Notes under the pieces: model-generated
Database searches by the model: none
What the model was told of the DNA's origin: nothing
The model's input: only the letters and a program-made list of their open reading frames with translations
In this document: positions 5,313 through 15,098 of the stretch, one piece after another
Position numbering within the stretch: position 1 is the first letter of the stretch
How the letters are laid out: each line of letters opens with the position of its first letter
Made by a program: the position numbers and the translations under genes
DNA from: a bacterium
GTDB taxonomy: Bacteria > Bacteroidota > Bacteroidia > B-17B0 > Aurantibacillaceae
NCBI GenBank assembly: GCA_029945625.1
Contig: JAQSCW010000023.1
Span: 1 to 39,313 of the forward strand
DNA: 39,313 bases
Reading direction: 5' to 3'

Positions 5313-7286
5313 TTATTTACAAAGCGTAATCCTTGTCACAGCTCTTACATTATCGCCGGTGATGTTTAATGAATAAATCCCACTTGAAAACGAACTGAGA
5401 TCAACCAAGGTTTGATTATTACCTGCATTTAACTGCACGTCTTTTTCAAACACCACTTGACCCAATGAATTTAAAACGCTGAGTTTGGCTACTTGTGTGA
5501 TTGGGCTGGTGATAACCACATTGCTAATGCCACTGCTCGGGTTTGGATACACATTCACATGACCGCCCACAGCTGAATTGTTTTTTATTCCGTCAGGAAT
5601 GCTGCTGGAAGCCAAGTTAATATTGTCTAAATAAAGGTTGTTTCCATTCCGATTGGTGGTCACAAATTTCACAAGAACGCTTGGCTTGTTAAATCCGGGC
5701 AAATTAAAGTTCACCGTGGTCCAGTCATTGGTGCCGGTGGTTAAAAATTCAGCGGGGTCAGGAGTTTGATTTATTGCCAGAGCGTTTCCTTGTGCACTCC
5801 ACACGGTTTGCCAGGTTGACCCGCAATTGCTGGAGGCAAGTACTTCTAGTTTATCGTTGCTACTTGTTGTACGAAGTTTATATGCCACGTCAAACGACAT
5901 TTGCGGTTGTCCCACACCCGTTAAATCAATAGGTGGTAAAATAAGCTCATCTTTATCGCCAAGTACCGTATTCTTATAAAAGTCGTATTTCATACTGTTA
6001 CCTGAACCTATGTTGTAAGACTCAACACCGCTGGCATAAGACCAGGTGGAAGCACCTCCATTAAGATTGTTTACATACCATGCAGCGTAAGGCCAGCCAC
6101 CCGCTGAAAAGCCTTCCGCAATTGGAGTAGCTTGATAATTATAAACCCCATAATAAGTACCGGAAGCACCGTTGTTACTCATGTTATTGTCGGTACTGTT
6201 TAATCCTGAAATGGTATAGGAAAATGTATGCAGACCCGATGTAGTTGCTGAAGTAAATGGGTCGAGTTGAACAAAACCACTGAAACCGGGTTCTATGTTC
6301 CCCGTCCATTGTGTAGGAGTTTTTGCCACCCCGTCAATATAAGGTGTAATGGTTGCTGCAGTAATGGCCGACTGTCCGTCGTTCTTCATGGGTACAGTTG
6401 GAGCCATTGTATTGGCCACGGAGCATAAAAAGGGTGGATTTACCGAAGATGCTACGGCATCAAAACCTAATTGAGGCATACTCGTGCGGCATACCTGCTC
6501 CACTTTTTGGGTCGCATCATTTTGTATAAAGCCCACAAATTCGATCTGAAGATTTGAATTGATATAAGAAGGAAACACACAATTCATCGAAAAAGTCATG
6601 ATCTGACCCTGCGTCCAGGTTTGCGGAAGTGCTGTACCGGCTTGAAGGGTAGGGTAGGACTTACGTGCCGGATCCTCAAAATTCTTTTCACCATTAGTTC
6701 CCGGTTGTACACTAAAATTAATGAGTCTTTCTACCAGAACATTACGAAACACGAGGTTTCCGGTTGTTGAATAAGGTGCGGTAGCCTGTATAGTTACATT
6801 TACCACAGCAGCAGTAGACAGGGCGGTAATCACATCGCGCTTCATTATAATATTAAATGAGGAAGCTTTGCTTACTGCATTTGAGATTACCGTATTGTTT
6901 AAGTTGGCAGGATGTCCCGAAGAGGCTCCAAATACAGTGGCCTCCTGGCCGTCCATCTTACTTGATGGGGCAGAATTAATAGCCGGTAAGTACCCGTAAC
7001 CTCCACTGGCGATTGATTTCCAACGCCAGTCAATCTCCGTTTTGTCAGTTTGGTATAGTGACCAGGTATTGCTGGGTGCCGAGGGAATTGGCACTTGCCA
7101 TTTGATGGCTATAATGCGAGTTGCATTATTAGAAGCCAATAAAAGCGTGTTTAAGCCCGGGTTTGTGGATGCGCAAGGCGGACACGTTTCGCCTGTAAAC
7201 TCCTCATAAAGAGTTACGCGTGGCGACTGGGCCTGAAGACTCAGCGCAGTGAGAGCAATCAGGGAAGAAGTAAAAATTTTTTTCAT
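5313..7286 (-). CDS. Omp28-related, thioredoxin-like secreted protein with T9SS sorting domain (657 aa)
   Basis: A cell-surface or secreted protein exported by the type IX system. The start is the ATG at 7284-7286, giving the signal peptide MKKIFTSSLIALTALSLQAQ. Residues about 21-290 match the Omp28-related fold, with EEFTGETCPPCASTNPG holding a thioredoxin-type CPPC (C35, C38). A beta-rich middle follows, then a choice-of-anchor-J-like/MAM-like beta domain (about 395-570; AWYVNNLN..., DKDELILPPIDLTG, LYLDNINL), and the type A T9SS C-terminal domain (about 580-657: VNVYPNPSSG, LNSLGQVVFEKDV, SGIYSLNITG). The family has been reported as outer-membrane-associated and redox-like; the CPPC suggests thiol exchange but activity is inferred. 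Monocistronic, with its own promoter and terminator. Confidence 0.9.
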   Translation of the reverse strand: MKKIFTSSLIALTALSLQAQSPRVTLYEEFTGETCPPCASTNPGLNTLLLASNNATRIIAIKWQVPIPSAPSNTWSLYQTDKTEIDWRWKSIASGGYGYLPAINSAPSSKMDGQEATVFGASSGHPANLNNTVISNAVSKASSFNIIMKRDVITALSTAAVVNVTIQATAPYSTTGNLVFRNVLVERLINFSVQPGTNGEKNFEDPARKSYPTLQAGTALPQTWTQGQIMTFSMNCVFPSYINSNLQIEFVGFIQNDATQKVEQVCRTSMPQLGFDAVASSVNPPFLCSVANTMAPTVPMKNDGQSAITAATITPYIDGVAKTPTQWTGNIEPGFSGFVQLDPFTSATTSGLHTFSYTISGLNSTDNNMSNNGASGTYYGVYNYQATPIAEGFSAGGWPYAAWYVNNLNGGASTWSYASGVESYNIGSGNSMKYDFYKNTVLGDKDELILPPIDLTGVGQPQMSFDVAYKLRTTSSNDKLEVLASSNCGSTWQTVWSAQGNALAINQTPDPAEFLTTGTNDWTTVNFNLPGFNKPSVLVKFVTTNRNGNNLYLDNINLASSSIPDGIKNNSAVGGHVNVYPNPSSGISNVVITSPITQVAKLSVLNSLGQVVFEKDVQLNAGNNQTLVDLSSFSSGIYSLNITGDNVRAVTRITLCK

Positions 7287-7311
7287 CCGAAATGTTTTAG
7301 TTGGTGTACAA

Positions 7312-7343
7312 CAAACATAGTGAATATTACTGAAAAACACCAA
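7312..7343 (-). promoter_or_regulatory. Promoter of the Omp28-like gene
   Basis: On the minus strand a perfect TAnnTTTG box (TATGTTTG, 7312-7319) with TTG 21 bp upstream (7341-7343), 25 bp before the ATG. This matches the Bacteroidota sigma-A pattern. Confidence 0.65.
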
Positions 7344-7863
7344 CCCTATAATTTTGTGTCATTTCGGGTGCTGAAATAAGGTGTTTTACCACTTTGGACA
7401 CGATACCTGTTTGCGGTATTTTCCAACATAATTGGAATTCAAAATTTCTCCGAAAAAAAATTCTTCTAAAGATGCGACCAAATTTTTCTAAATATTTTTT
7501 TGACATTAATGATCTTTCCAAGAAAAAATTCTCACCAGATTTTTTTTGGAAAATAAATTAAGATAAACTTCCAATTAAATTCTGTTAACAATTAAGAGAC
7601 ATAAGGAAGAAACAAAAAAGAAATAAACACAGCGTCAAATATTGAAGGTCTTCACAGTTAGGATGTTGCGTCGGGAGATTTGTCCCTAAAGGCCTTCAAG
7701 CGAGCTACTCTCAATCGATGATTAATTTTTTATGGAATACCAAGTTATTTTTTTTTAACAACATGACCTTTCTCAGTTTTGGCGTTTTTTCGCACAAAAG
7801 ATACTGTCGCTTAGAAATAGACCTCCTACATTCGCGGAAATTTTTAGAACTAAATCATAAAAT
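7344..7863. other. Intergenic region between divergent surface-protein genes
   Basis: AT-rich, with long T-runs around 7540 and 7750. No convincing gene or strong hairpin. A TACATTCG segment about 30 bp before the plus-strand gene at 7864 sits where a -7 box would be, but no TTG is spaced correctly, so I do not claim a promoter. Confidence 0.5.
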
Positions 7864-10800
7864 ATGAAATCAAAACTGTTACTAATTTGTTCATTTTTCC
7901 TTCTAATAGGTTCAGTAAACAAAGCATTTGCCCAAGTGCCCTCCTCTAATTTTAGTTTAAGTGCAAGCGCGGCTTGCCTCGAAACTTCTATCCTCATCAC
8001 CGACCTCTCTACGGAATCTCCATCAGCCTGGTCTTACAGTTTAAACGGAGTACCATATTCTACTCTGCAAAATGTAAGTGTTTCCTTTTCGGTGGCAGGT
8101 ACTTATACCATTTCAATGGAAGCGACCAACGGCACTGGCGTCGGCTCTATAATGAGCGCTACCGTTTTGGCATTGCCTTTGCCAATTCTCAGTGTTAGCG
8201 GAGCAACACAGGTTTGTTTGGGTGCTTCCGTTTCCTTTACTGCAAGTGGAGCCGACACCTATACATGGGACGCAGGTGTAAATACAGATTATTTCACTAC
8301 TACCCCACTTACCAATACCATTTACATCGCTGAAGGTTCAACTACTTTAACCGGTTGTACAAACTCCATCTCCGTAAGCGTGGTGGTGAATAGTTTACCT
8401 GCAATTGGTGTAAATAGTGGTGCTATTTGCCAAGGGACCCCTTTCACCTTGATTCCAAGCGGTGGCATATCTTATACGTATTCAGCTGGTACTGATACGG
8501 TGACTCCTTTTTCAACTTCCAGTTACACTGTCATTGGTGGAGATATAAACGGCTGTGTTAATACTGCTGTTTCGGAAGTTACCGTGTTTACCTTACCAAT
8601 TGTAAGCGTGAATAGCGGCAGCATTTGTATGGGTAGTCCTTTTGTTTTGTTGCCTTCGGGCGCACTTAGCTATACTTATTCTTCAGGTACCAACACCGTG
8701 ATGCCAATCGTTTCTAATTCTTCTTTCACCGTTACGGGAGAAGATGCCAATGGTTGTATCAATACCGCTGTATCAACCGTGACTGCTTTTTTCTTACCGG
8801 TGGTGAGTGTAAATAGCGGATCAATTTGTGAAGGCGATAGTTTTGTAATGATTCCTTCCGGCGCTTTCAGTTATACATTTTCAAATGGGTCGGCAACTGT
8901 TAGTCCATTAACAAGCAGTTCTTTTACCATTAGCGGCGAAAGCGTTGAAGGGTGTCTTTCAGCCAATTCAGCAGTATCTGACCTTACCGTAAATTTGGTA
9001 CCGGTTATTTCTGTAAATAGCGCCTCAATTTGTTCTGGTACATCATTTACTATGATCCCATCCGGGGCATCTACCTATATATTCTCAAATGGTTCATCTG
9101 TTGTGAGCCCACTCACCAACGCTTCCTATTCAGTTACAGGAACAAGTGCCGAAGGATGTTTATCTTCTAATATTGCCGTGTCTGATGTTACCGTAGTTGC
9201 TTCACCCGTTGTGAGTGTGAATAGCGGAACACTTTGCGCTGGTACTACTTTTGTAATGGCTCCTTCAGGTGCGGTTACGTATACATTTTCAAATGGAACA
9301 GCAACTGTGTCTCCCCTCGTAACAACTTCTTATTCGGTGCTAGGAACAAATAGCGAAGGTTGTGTATCGATTCTGAATGCAGTTTCTACCATCAGCGTGG
9401 ACGCGATTCCTTTAGTGAGCGTGAACAGCGGATCCATTTGCACAGGTTCAAATTTTGTAATGATCCCTTCGGGAGCAGCTACCTATAGTTTTTCTAATGG
9501 ATCAGCTACAGTTACTCCCTTAGCGAATGCATCGTATTCAGTAAGCGGTGAAAGTGCCATGGGTTGTTTGTCTTCAAATGTCGCAGTGTCCAATGTTACG
9601 GTGAATCTAGTTCCGGTGGTTAGCGTGAACAGCGCTTCAATTTGCTCAGGTACATCATTTACCATGGTTCCTACAGGAGCTTCCACATACACATACTCCG
9701 GCGGTTCGGCTGTGGTGAGTCCAACTGTCACCACTTCTTATACGGTAAGCGGCACAAGCGCCGAAGGTTGTTTGTCTTCAAACACCGCGGTTTCTGATCT
9801 AACAGTTTCATTATCGCCACTCGTGAGTGTAAATAGTGGTACAATTTGCGCAGGTAATTCATTTGTTATGAATCCCTCTGGAGCTTTATCCTACACGTAT
9901 TCAAATGGTTCTCAAACAGTATCGCCTACTACAAACACATCTTACACCGTAACAGGCTCAAATGCCGATGGTTGCATTTCAATTAACACTGCAGTTTCAA
10001 CAGTTACTGTTCGTGCAATTCCGGTGCTGAGTGTAAACAGCGGTTCAATTTGTGCAGGTACATCTTTTGTTATGGCTCCTTCTGGTGCTTCTACGTATAC
10101 CTATTCAAACGGATCGGCTACTGTAAACCCTTTAACCAATTCCTCGTACTCTGTTACAGGAACAAGTATTTATGGTTGTGTGTCTGCCAACGCGGCTGTT
10201 TCTACCCTCACTGTAAATGCAGTCCCGGTGTTAAGTACAAATAGTGGTACCATTTGTTCCGGAAATATTTTTGTAATGAATCCAACAGGGGCAATTACGT
10301 ATACGATTTCGGGCGGTACTGCAACAGTAAATCCTGTTTCAAGTTCGTCATATACCATTACAGGTACTAGTCCTGAGGGATGTATTTCACCGGTTGCCGC
10401 AATTTCTACAGTGACCGTTTATGCACTTCCTCTTGTAGCTGTGTCAGGTCCTTCAGCTATTTGCAGTGGAGCAACGTCAATACTTACAGTAAATGGGGCT
10501 ACTTCCTACTTATGGAACAACAGTTCAACGACGAACACCATTAGTGTGACACCGGCTTCCTCAACAACATACAGTGTGGTTGGTACGGATGTAAACGGTT
10601 GCGTTAATTCAGCGGCATATGTTCTCATGGTCAACATCACTCCTACCATTTCAGTGAATAGCGGATCAATGTGCCAGGGTACTTCCTTTATCATGTTTCC
10701 AACAGGTGCTTCCAGCTATACGTTCTCAAGTGGCTCTCCAATTGTAGCGCCATCTGTAACAAGTTCCTATACAGTAACAGGTTCAAGTGCGGCCGGATGC

Positions 10801-11520
10801 GTTGCAGCTTTCGCAGTGGTATCAACCGTAACGGTATATGCAGCGCCTGTAATTACAGCTAACTCCGGTGCCATCTGCATTGGGTCGGTGTTTACCATTA
10901 CACCTGGCGGTGCTTCCACTTATACTATTTCTGGTGGATCGTCGCAAGTGTCTCCCACCATCTCTACAAGTTATACCGTAATTGGAACAAGTAACAGGGG
11001 CTGTGTGGCACAAAACGGTGTGTTTTCAAATGTAGCCGTTAACGCGCTCCCTTCTGTTTTCGCAATCATTTCTTCATCGGCAATTTGTGCCGGCGAAAAT
11101 GCAGTGATCAAAGCAGCCGGAGCTAATTCTTATGTTTGGAACACCGGCGCAATTACTTCCAGTATTGTAATGAATCCTGTCACTACCACTACTTACACGG
11201 TAACTGGTACCGATACAAAGGGGTGTTCAAATTCAGCATCAGTTGTACAAAAAGTGAATTCTTGCACAGGACTTGTTAATCAAACCGGCAACGATCAAAA
11301 CATCATGATGTACCCCAATCCAACGAAGGGTGAATTTACCATCGAAACCTCACAGGCAACAGCTATCACCGTGTTGAATGCCATGGGTCAGGTGGTCTTG
11401 AAACAACAATTATCCGAAGGTAAAAACCCAATCAATTTTGATGCACAAATCGATGGCGTTTATTTTGTTCACTTTCTAGTAGATGGGCAAAACAAAACTC
11501 TTAAGGTAATCAAGAACTAA
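7864..11520 (+). CDS. Giant repetitive T9SS cargo, about 15 Ig/PKD-like modules (1218 aa)
   Basis: A predicted extended surface adhesin-like protein. Signal peptide MKSKLLLICSFFLLIGSVNKAFAQ, then a PKD-like first domain (to about 110), then some 15 tandem beta-modules. Twelve follow the pattern VSVNSGSIC...PSGA.TYT.S.G...VSP...SYTV.G....GC.S; three are variants near the ends. Each module has two cysteines (IC and GC) spaced to form one disulfide. From 8797 the modules are exactly 68 residues. The C-terminus (about 1140-1218) is a type A T9SS domain (MMYPNPTKGEF, LNAMGQVVLKQQL, DGVYFVHFLVDG). Long rows of such modules usually form stalks for adhesion or matrix building; no enzyme domain is seen. 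The gene is followed by a strong terminator and a relic permease. Confidence 0.92.
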   Translation: MKSKLLLICSFFLLIGSVNKAFAQVPSSNFSLSASAACLETSILITDLSTESPSAWSYSLNGVPYSTLQNVSVSFSVAGTYTISMEATNGTGVGSIMSATVLALPLPILSVSGATQVCLGASVSFTASGADTYTWDAGVNTDYFTTTPLTNTIYIAEGSTTLTGCTNSISVSVVVNSLPAIGVNSGAICQGTPFTLIPSGGISYTYSAGTDTVTPFSTSSYTVIGGDINGCVNTAVSEVTVFTLPIVSVNSGSICMGSPFVLLPSGALSYTYSSGTNTVMPIVSNSSFTVTGEDANGCINTAVSTVTAFFLPVVSVNSGSICEGDSFVMIPSGAFSYTFSNGSATVSPLTSSSFTISGESVEGCLSANSAVSDLTVNLVPVISVNSASICSGTSFTMIPSGASTYIFSNGSSVVSPLTNASYSVTGTSAEGCLSSNIAVSDVTVVASPVVSVNSGTLCAGTTFVMAPSGAVTYTFSNGTATVSPLVTTSYSVLGTNSEGCVSILNAVSTISVDAIPLVSVNSGSICTGSNFVMIPSGAATYSFSNGSATVTPLANASYSVSGESAMGCLSSNVAVSNVTVNLVPVVSVNSASICSGTSFTMVPTGASTYTYSGGSAVVSPTVTTSYTVSGTSAEGCLSSNTAVSDLTVSLSPLVSVNSGTICAGNSFVMNPSGALSYTYSNGSQTVSPTTNTSYTVTGSNADGCISINTAVSTVTVRAIPVLSVNSGSICAGTSFVMAPSGASTYTYSNGSATVNPLTNSSYSVTGTSIYGCVSANAAVSTLTVNAVPVLSTNSGTICSGNIFVMNPTGAITYTISGGTATVNPVSSSSYTITGTSPEGCISPVAAISTVTVYALPLVAVSGPSAICSGATSILTVNGATSYLWNNSSTTNTISVTPASSTTYSVVGTDVNGCVNSAAYVLMVNITPTISVNSGSMCQGTSFIMFPTGASSYTFSSGSPIVAPSVTSSYTVTGSSAAGCVAAFAVVSTVTVYAAPVITANSGAICIGSVFTITPGGASTYTISGGSSQVSPTISTSYTVIGTSNRGCVAQNGVFSNVAVNALPSVFAIISSSAICAGENAVIKAAGANSYVWNTGAITSSIVMNPVTTTTYTVTGTDTKGCSNSASVVQKVNSCTGLVNQTGNDQNIMMYPNPTKGEFTIETSQATAITVLNAMGQVVLKQQLSEGKNPINFDAQIDGVYFVHFLVDGQNKTLKVIKN
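8797..10428 (+). repeat. Eight in-register 204-bp coding modules with a 612-bp higher-order repeat
   Basis: Module starts fall at 8797, 9001, 9205, 9409, 9613, 9817, 10021 and 10225, each exactly 204 bp apart; the next module starts at 10429. The protein text shows that modules 1-2-3 of this block resemble modules 4-5-6 pairwise: the pairs share VTVNLV-type ends, VNSASICSGTSFTM, and AVST.(S/T)V.AI ends respectively. So a three-module block of 612 bp was duplicated as a unit (8797-9408 and 9409-10020). Confidence 0.85.
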
Positions 11521-11535
11521 TTTTCTTTCATACGT

Positions 11536-11574
11536 AAAAGCCCTCTTTTTAGAAATAGAAAGAGGGTTTTTTTA
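11536..11574 (+). terminator. Terminator of the 1218-aa surface protein gene
   Basis: CCCTCTTT at 11541 pairs with AAAGAGGG ending at 11566, followed by a run of seven T, 20 bp after the stop codon. Confidence 0.85.
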
Positions 11575-11627
11575 TAGTTTCAGGCCTTATTAAAAGTAGT
11601 CAAATAGCTCTATCAGCGTTTCTTTTT

Positions 11628-11845
11628 TGCGACCATCTTGCCTATCACGGGATTTCAACTTTCTTTGCATCGTGTTTATCTGGGGCTTTTCACCTATTCC
11701 GGGTCGCAATATTGCCGCCAATGCCAAGCAGATCGTATGGTTCAAAATCCCAATGGCAAATTGCCGCATCAAACAGCAACAAAAAGAAAATTTACTGTAT
11801 GGTACGAGCTTCCACAACTTTCGTATGTTGTAGGAGTTTTATTCC
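11628..11845 (+). pseudogene. Decayed fragment of a second DMT permease gene
   Basis: This stretch is a relic copy of the 5' part of the permease at 15099-15995. The 58 bases at 11668-11725 match 15140-15197 with about six differences, and translate as IVFIWGFSPIPGRNIAANA against IVFIWGFSPILGRYITANA. The match continues weakly to about 11845 (a TATG-TTGTAGGAGT segment against TATGCGGTGTAGGACT) and includes leader sequence (TTGCGACCATCTTG at 11627-11640 against TTGCAACCATCTTG). The part coding for the first residues is deleted, and the frame ends early. It lies between a T9SS surface gene and its neighbour in the same order as the intact pair downstream. Confidence 0.8.
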
Positions 11846-12027
11846 GGAATTACTTTATAGATTTAAAAGTTAATTATAAAACTCGAAGCCTTCGAACGGA
11901 ATTCGGCTTATTTGCTGTAGGGCTGAAAATTTTTGGGAAAACCCCTTAAATTTTAACATTTCAGATTTATTTATATTAAATTCAATAATTTAGTACATTC
12001 ACAACGTCCAACCTTAAAAAAACTCTC

Positions 12028-14778
12028 ATGAAAAAAAACTACTCTTATTATAAAATGTTGTCTTCAAAGGACAAAGCAAAAAAGTTTCTTTATTTATTAA
12101 TATGGTCTGTTGCTGTTTTACCTTTCGCGCTCTTTTCGCAGCAGACCTATACCTTTACTAACGCCAGCAATACAGGTTCTGTTGGTCCTTCACAAACACA
12201 GCTTAACACTGCTTATTTATCGACTAACTTGAACGGAAGTGTGACGATGATGGGAAATGGTGTTCAGTCATGGACAGTTCCGGTAACCGGTGGATATGGG
12301 ATCAGAGCTATTGGTGCATCAGGCGGGATAACCACTGCGGGCTGCACCACCGGCGGTGGATTAGGAGCTAACATGTATGGCGAATACACCTTAACGGCAG
12401 GATCAGTACTTCGCATATTAGTTGGCCAAATGGGTTCTCCTTCATCTATGAGTCAGGATGGCGGCGGCGGGGGCGGTTCTTATGTAGCATCCAGCGCCAG
12501 TGTTGCGATGGTTGTGGCAGGCGGTGGCGGTGGAGCTACAAGTAATCTTGGTGGGTGTTCGGGTTCTCAGCGAGTTGGCCTAAATGCGTCAATTACCGGA
12601 ACGGCAACAAATGGCGCAAACGGCGCGGGCGCCGGGGGAATTAACGGAGGTGGAGGCACAGGAACCGGCGGTGGCGGTGGCGGTGGCTTTTCCACAAATG
12701 GCACAGGAGGCTCTAACGTAGCACAAGCATTTATGAATGGGGGCCTTGGTGGGAACTATAATACTGCCGGTCCCGGCGGATATGGAGGAGGTGGTAGCGG
12801 ATACTGGGAAGGTGGTAACGGTGGCGGCGGTGGCGGCTATTCAGGAGGAGGAACCAATAGCGGCTCTCCTTATTCAGGAGGCGGCGGCGGCGGCTCATTT
12901 AATTCGGGAACCAGTCAGGTAAATGCGGTGAATACTTCAACAGGTCACGGAAGGGTAATTATTTCTGAACTCTGCAGTATTAAAATTATTGCTTCGGGCA
13001 GTAATAGCCTTAATCCTTCAATTTGCAGCGGGAATAGCCTTACTCTGACAACAACTGCCGTGAGCAATTACACTTGGAGCACGGGCAATTCCAGCACAAC
13101 TTCCATTGTGGTGAGTCCAACAGCAACTACTACGTATTCTATTGTCGGCACAAGTTCTCTGAGTTGCCAGGCACAAGCTTTTATCACAGTTCTTGTTGGT
13201 GCCGGCTTACCGGTTCTTTCTATTGCGAACCCAAGCAACAATATTTGCCTCGGCCGCACAGTATCACTTACCGCTACAGGGGCAGTGACTTACACATGGA
13301 CTAATCCCGGGGTTGTAAATGGGCAGACCTTTACTCCGACTTCAACACAAATCTATACCGTGCAAGGGCAGAACGGCTGCGGAATTACCACTGCTGTTAC
13401 CGCTATCACAGTGGCGGCTTTGCCGGTTTCTACACTGGCATCGCCTTCATTGGTGTGTATGGGGTATCCTTCAACTTTAACAGCAGTGTCTTCTGTAGGT
13501 GGTTATACCTGGCAACCCGTCGCCCTTTACGGATCAACAATAGTAGTAGCGCCAATGGCTAATACCATTTATACTGTAACAGCAAGTGATGGTACCTGTT
13601 CGGGAACTCAAACGCTTGCCATTACAACAAAAATCACGCCAACGATCACTGCTTCCACAAGTAATTCGTCAATCTGTCAGGGTCAATCCGCAGTGTTAAC
13701 AGCCAATGGCGGTTCTACCTACAATTGGATGCCGGGTAACTTATCCGGCACTACCATAACCGTTACCCCTTTAGTATCTACACTTTATTCGGTGGACGGA
13801 ACAAACGGTGTGGGATGTACAGCCTCGTCTAATCAAGTGATTTTGGTGACAGGCAGTCCTACTATTAACATCATTGCTAATAAAACAACGGTCTGCGTGG
13901 GCGATCCGGTTAATTTGTTTGCCAGCGGAGCTTCTACATATTCGTGGACTAACGGTCCAAATACGTCCGGTTACACGGTTAATCCAACGAGCTCTTCGGT
14001 GTACACAGTAAGTGGAAATCAAGGGGCCAATGTGTGTGTGGGTAGCAAAACAATTTCGATAGCTGTCATTATTTCGAATGTAACTGTTTCTACGAATACA
14101 TCAGTTTGTCCGGGAGGGACCGCTACCTTAACCGCAAGCGGTGCTACTAGCTATACTTGGAACGGGGTACCTATGGCAGGGAATGGTAGTTTCCCTGTAT
14201 CACCTACCAGTGTTACCATATATACTTGTGTAGCAAATACGACTTCAGGATCGGTGAATTGCCCAACTACAAAAACGGTTCAGGTAGCTATCTTCCCGAA
14301 CCCGACGATTACCGTGGTAGCTACAAAATCTCTCATTTGTAAAGCTCAGTCGAATACACTTACCGCTTCGGGAGCTGTGAGTTATTCATGGGGAGCTGCG
14401 GGTACCGGCTCCTCTATTGTGGTGAAGCCAAATTCAACTACTATTTACCAGGTAAACGGAATCGACGCAAATGGATGTCAGGGAACGCAGTTGATCTCGG
14501 TAGTGGTGAACGCTTGTTTGGGAATTGCCGGACAGAATAGCGCAAATCAAAACGTGCTTATTTATCCAAACCCAAGTGCCGGTGAACTTACTATTTTATC
14601 CGATTCGGATATCTCGCTCAAGATCAGCAATGAACTTGGTCAGGAGATGAAGCGGTTAGAACTCTCTTCTCAAAATGGATATAAAGTATCTCTCACCGAT
14701 TTGGCATCGGGTATTTACCTTATTTCGGGACAAAATGAGAATGGACAGGTAAATCAGAAAGTGATTATTACAAAATAA
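12028..14778 (+). CDS. Glycine-rich (ALK-type) plus Ig-like T9SS cargo protein (916 aa)
   Basis: A secreted surface protein. The N-terminus has a long basic region (MKKNYSYYKMLSSKDKAKKF) followed by a hydrophobic signal core ending LFSQQ. Residues about 80-310 form a glycine-rich domain (GGGGGG runs, MVVAGGGGGA, GHGRVIISEL) closely like the glycine-rich module of ALK/LTK receptors that also occurs in bacterial surface proteins. Six or seven Ig-like modules follow (about 315-830), each with a C...W...TYTV pattern, related to but not as uniform as those of the gene at 7864. The type A T9SS domain closes the protein (LIYPNPSAGELTI, ISNELGQEM, SGIYLISGQ). No enzymatic motif is seen. The gene has its own terminator; with the following permease it mirrors the 7864/relic-permease pair. 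Confidence 0.9.
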   Translation: MKKNYSYYKMLSSKDKAKKFLYLLIWSVAVLPFALFSQQTYTFTNASNTGSVGPSQTQLNTAYLSTNLNGSVTMMGNGVQSWTVPVTGGYGIRAIGASGGITTAGCTTGGGLGANMYGEYTLTAGSVLRILVGQMGSPSSMSQDGGGGGGSYVASSASVAMVVAGGGGGATSNLGGCSGSQRVGLNASITGTATNGANGAGAGGINGGGGTGTGGGGGGGFSTNGTGGSNVAQAFMNGGLGGNYNTAGPGGYGGGGSGYWEGGNGGGGGGYSGGGTNSGSPYSGGGGGGSFNSGTSQVNAVNTSTGHGRVIISELCSIKIIASGSNSLNPSICSGNSLTLTTTAVSNYTWSTGNSSTTSIVVSPTATTTYSIVGTSSLSCQAQAFITVLVGAGLPVLSIANPSNNICLGRTVSLTATGAVTYTWTNPGVVNGQTFTPTSTQIYTVQGQNGCGITTAVTAITVAALPVSTLASPSLVCMGYPSTLTAVSSVGGYTWQPVALYGSTIVVAPMANTIYTVTASDGTCSGTQTLAITTKITPTITASTSNSSICQGQSAVLTANGGSTYNWMPGNLSGTTITVTPLVSTLYSVDGTNGVGCTASSNQVILVTGSPTINIIANKTTVCVGDPVNLFASGASTYSWTNGPNTSGYTVNPTSSSVYTVSGNQGANVCVGSKTISIAVIISNVTVSTNTSVCPGGTATLTASGATSYTWNGVPMAGNGSFPVSPTSVTIYTCVANTTSGSVNCPTTKTVQVAIFPNPTITVVATKSLICKAQSNTLTASGAVSYSWGAAGTGSSIVVKPNSTTIYQVNGIDANGCQGTQLISVVVNACLGIAGQNSANQNVLIYPNPSAGELTILSDSDISLKISNELGQEMKRLELSSQNGYKVSLTDLASGIYLISGQNENGQVNQKVIITK

Positions 14779-14818
14779 ATAGTATCACTCGAACGGATCC
14801 GACGTCGCTTTTTATAGG

Positions 14819-14878
14819 CCGCAGTTAAGCAGGATTCCCTGAATTTTGGGACCTACTTAATTGCGGTTTATTATTTTA
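14819..14878 (+). terminator. Long hairpin terminator of the glycine-rich protein gene
   Basis: CCGCAGTTAAGCAGG (14819-14833) pairs with CCTACTTAATTGCGG (14852-14866) with two mismatches or wobbles; a second small stem (TCCC/GGGA) sits inside the loop. A T-rich tail follows. The rest of the gap up to 15098 holds no gene that I can support. Confidence 0.8.
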
Positions 14879-15098
14879 GTCATGGCCCTTACACCAAATC
14901 CTTACATCCCCGCCCAAACGGAGGGTCAGGGCCGTCAGTTGAGGTTTTCAAAGACGGTTTAGGGTTACAGCCACCTACAAAGATTGGCGTATATTCTATT
15001 TTATTTTGGTATTGGCGGAAATCTGATTCGTTTTTTTTTACTTGCAACCATCTTGTTCAGCAAATGCAATCAGTTAACTTTACGTTTTTCTAATCTAA

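Noticed and set aside
11627-11949. Two short plus-strand frames as independent genes
   Set aside because: They are the broken remains of the permease copy; the matching residues switch off and the start region is deleted.
12737-12922. Out-of-frame Ala/Val-rich frame inside the glycine-rich gene
   Set aside because: A by-product of GGN-rich codons in the true frame.
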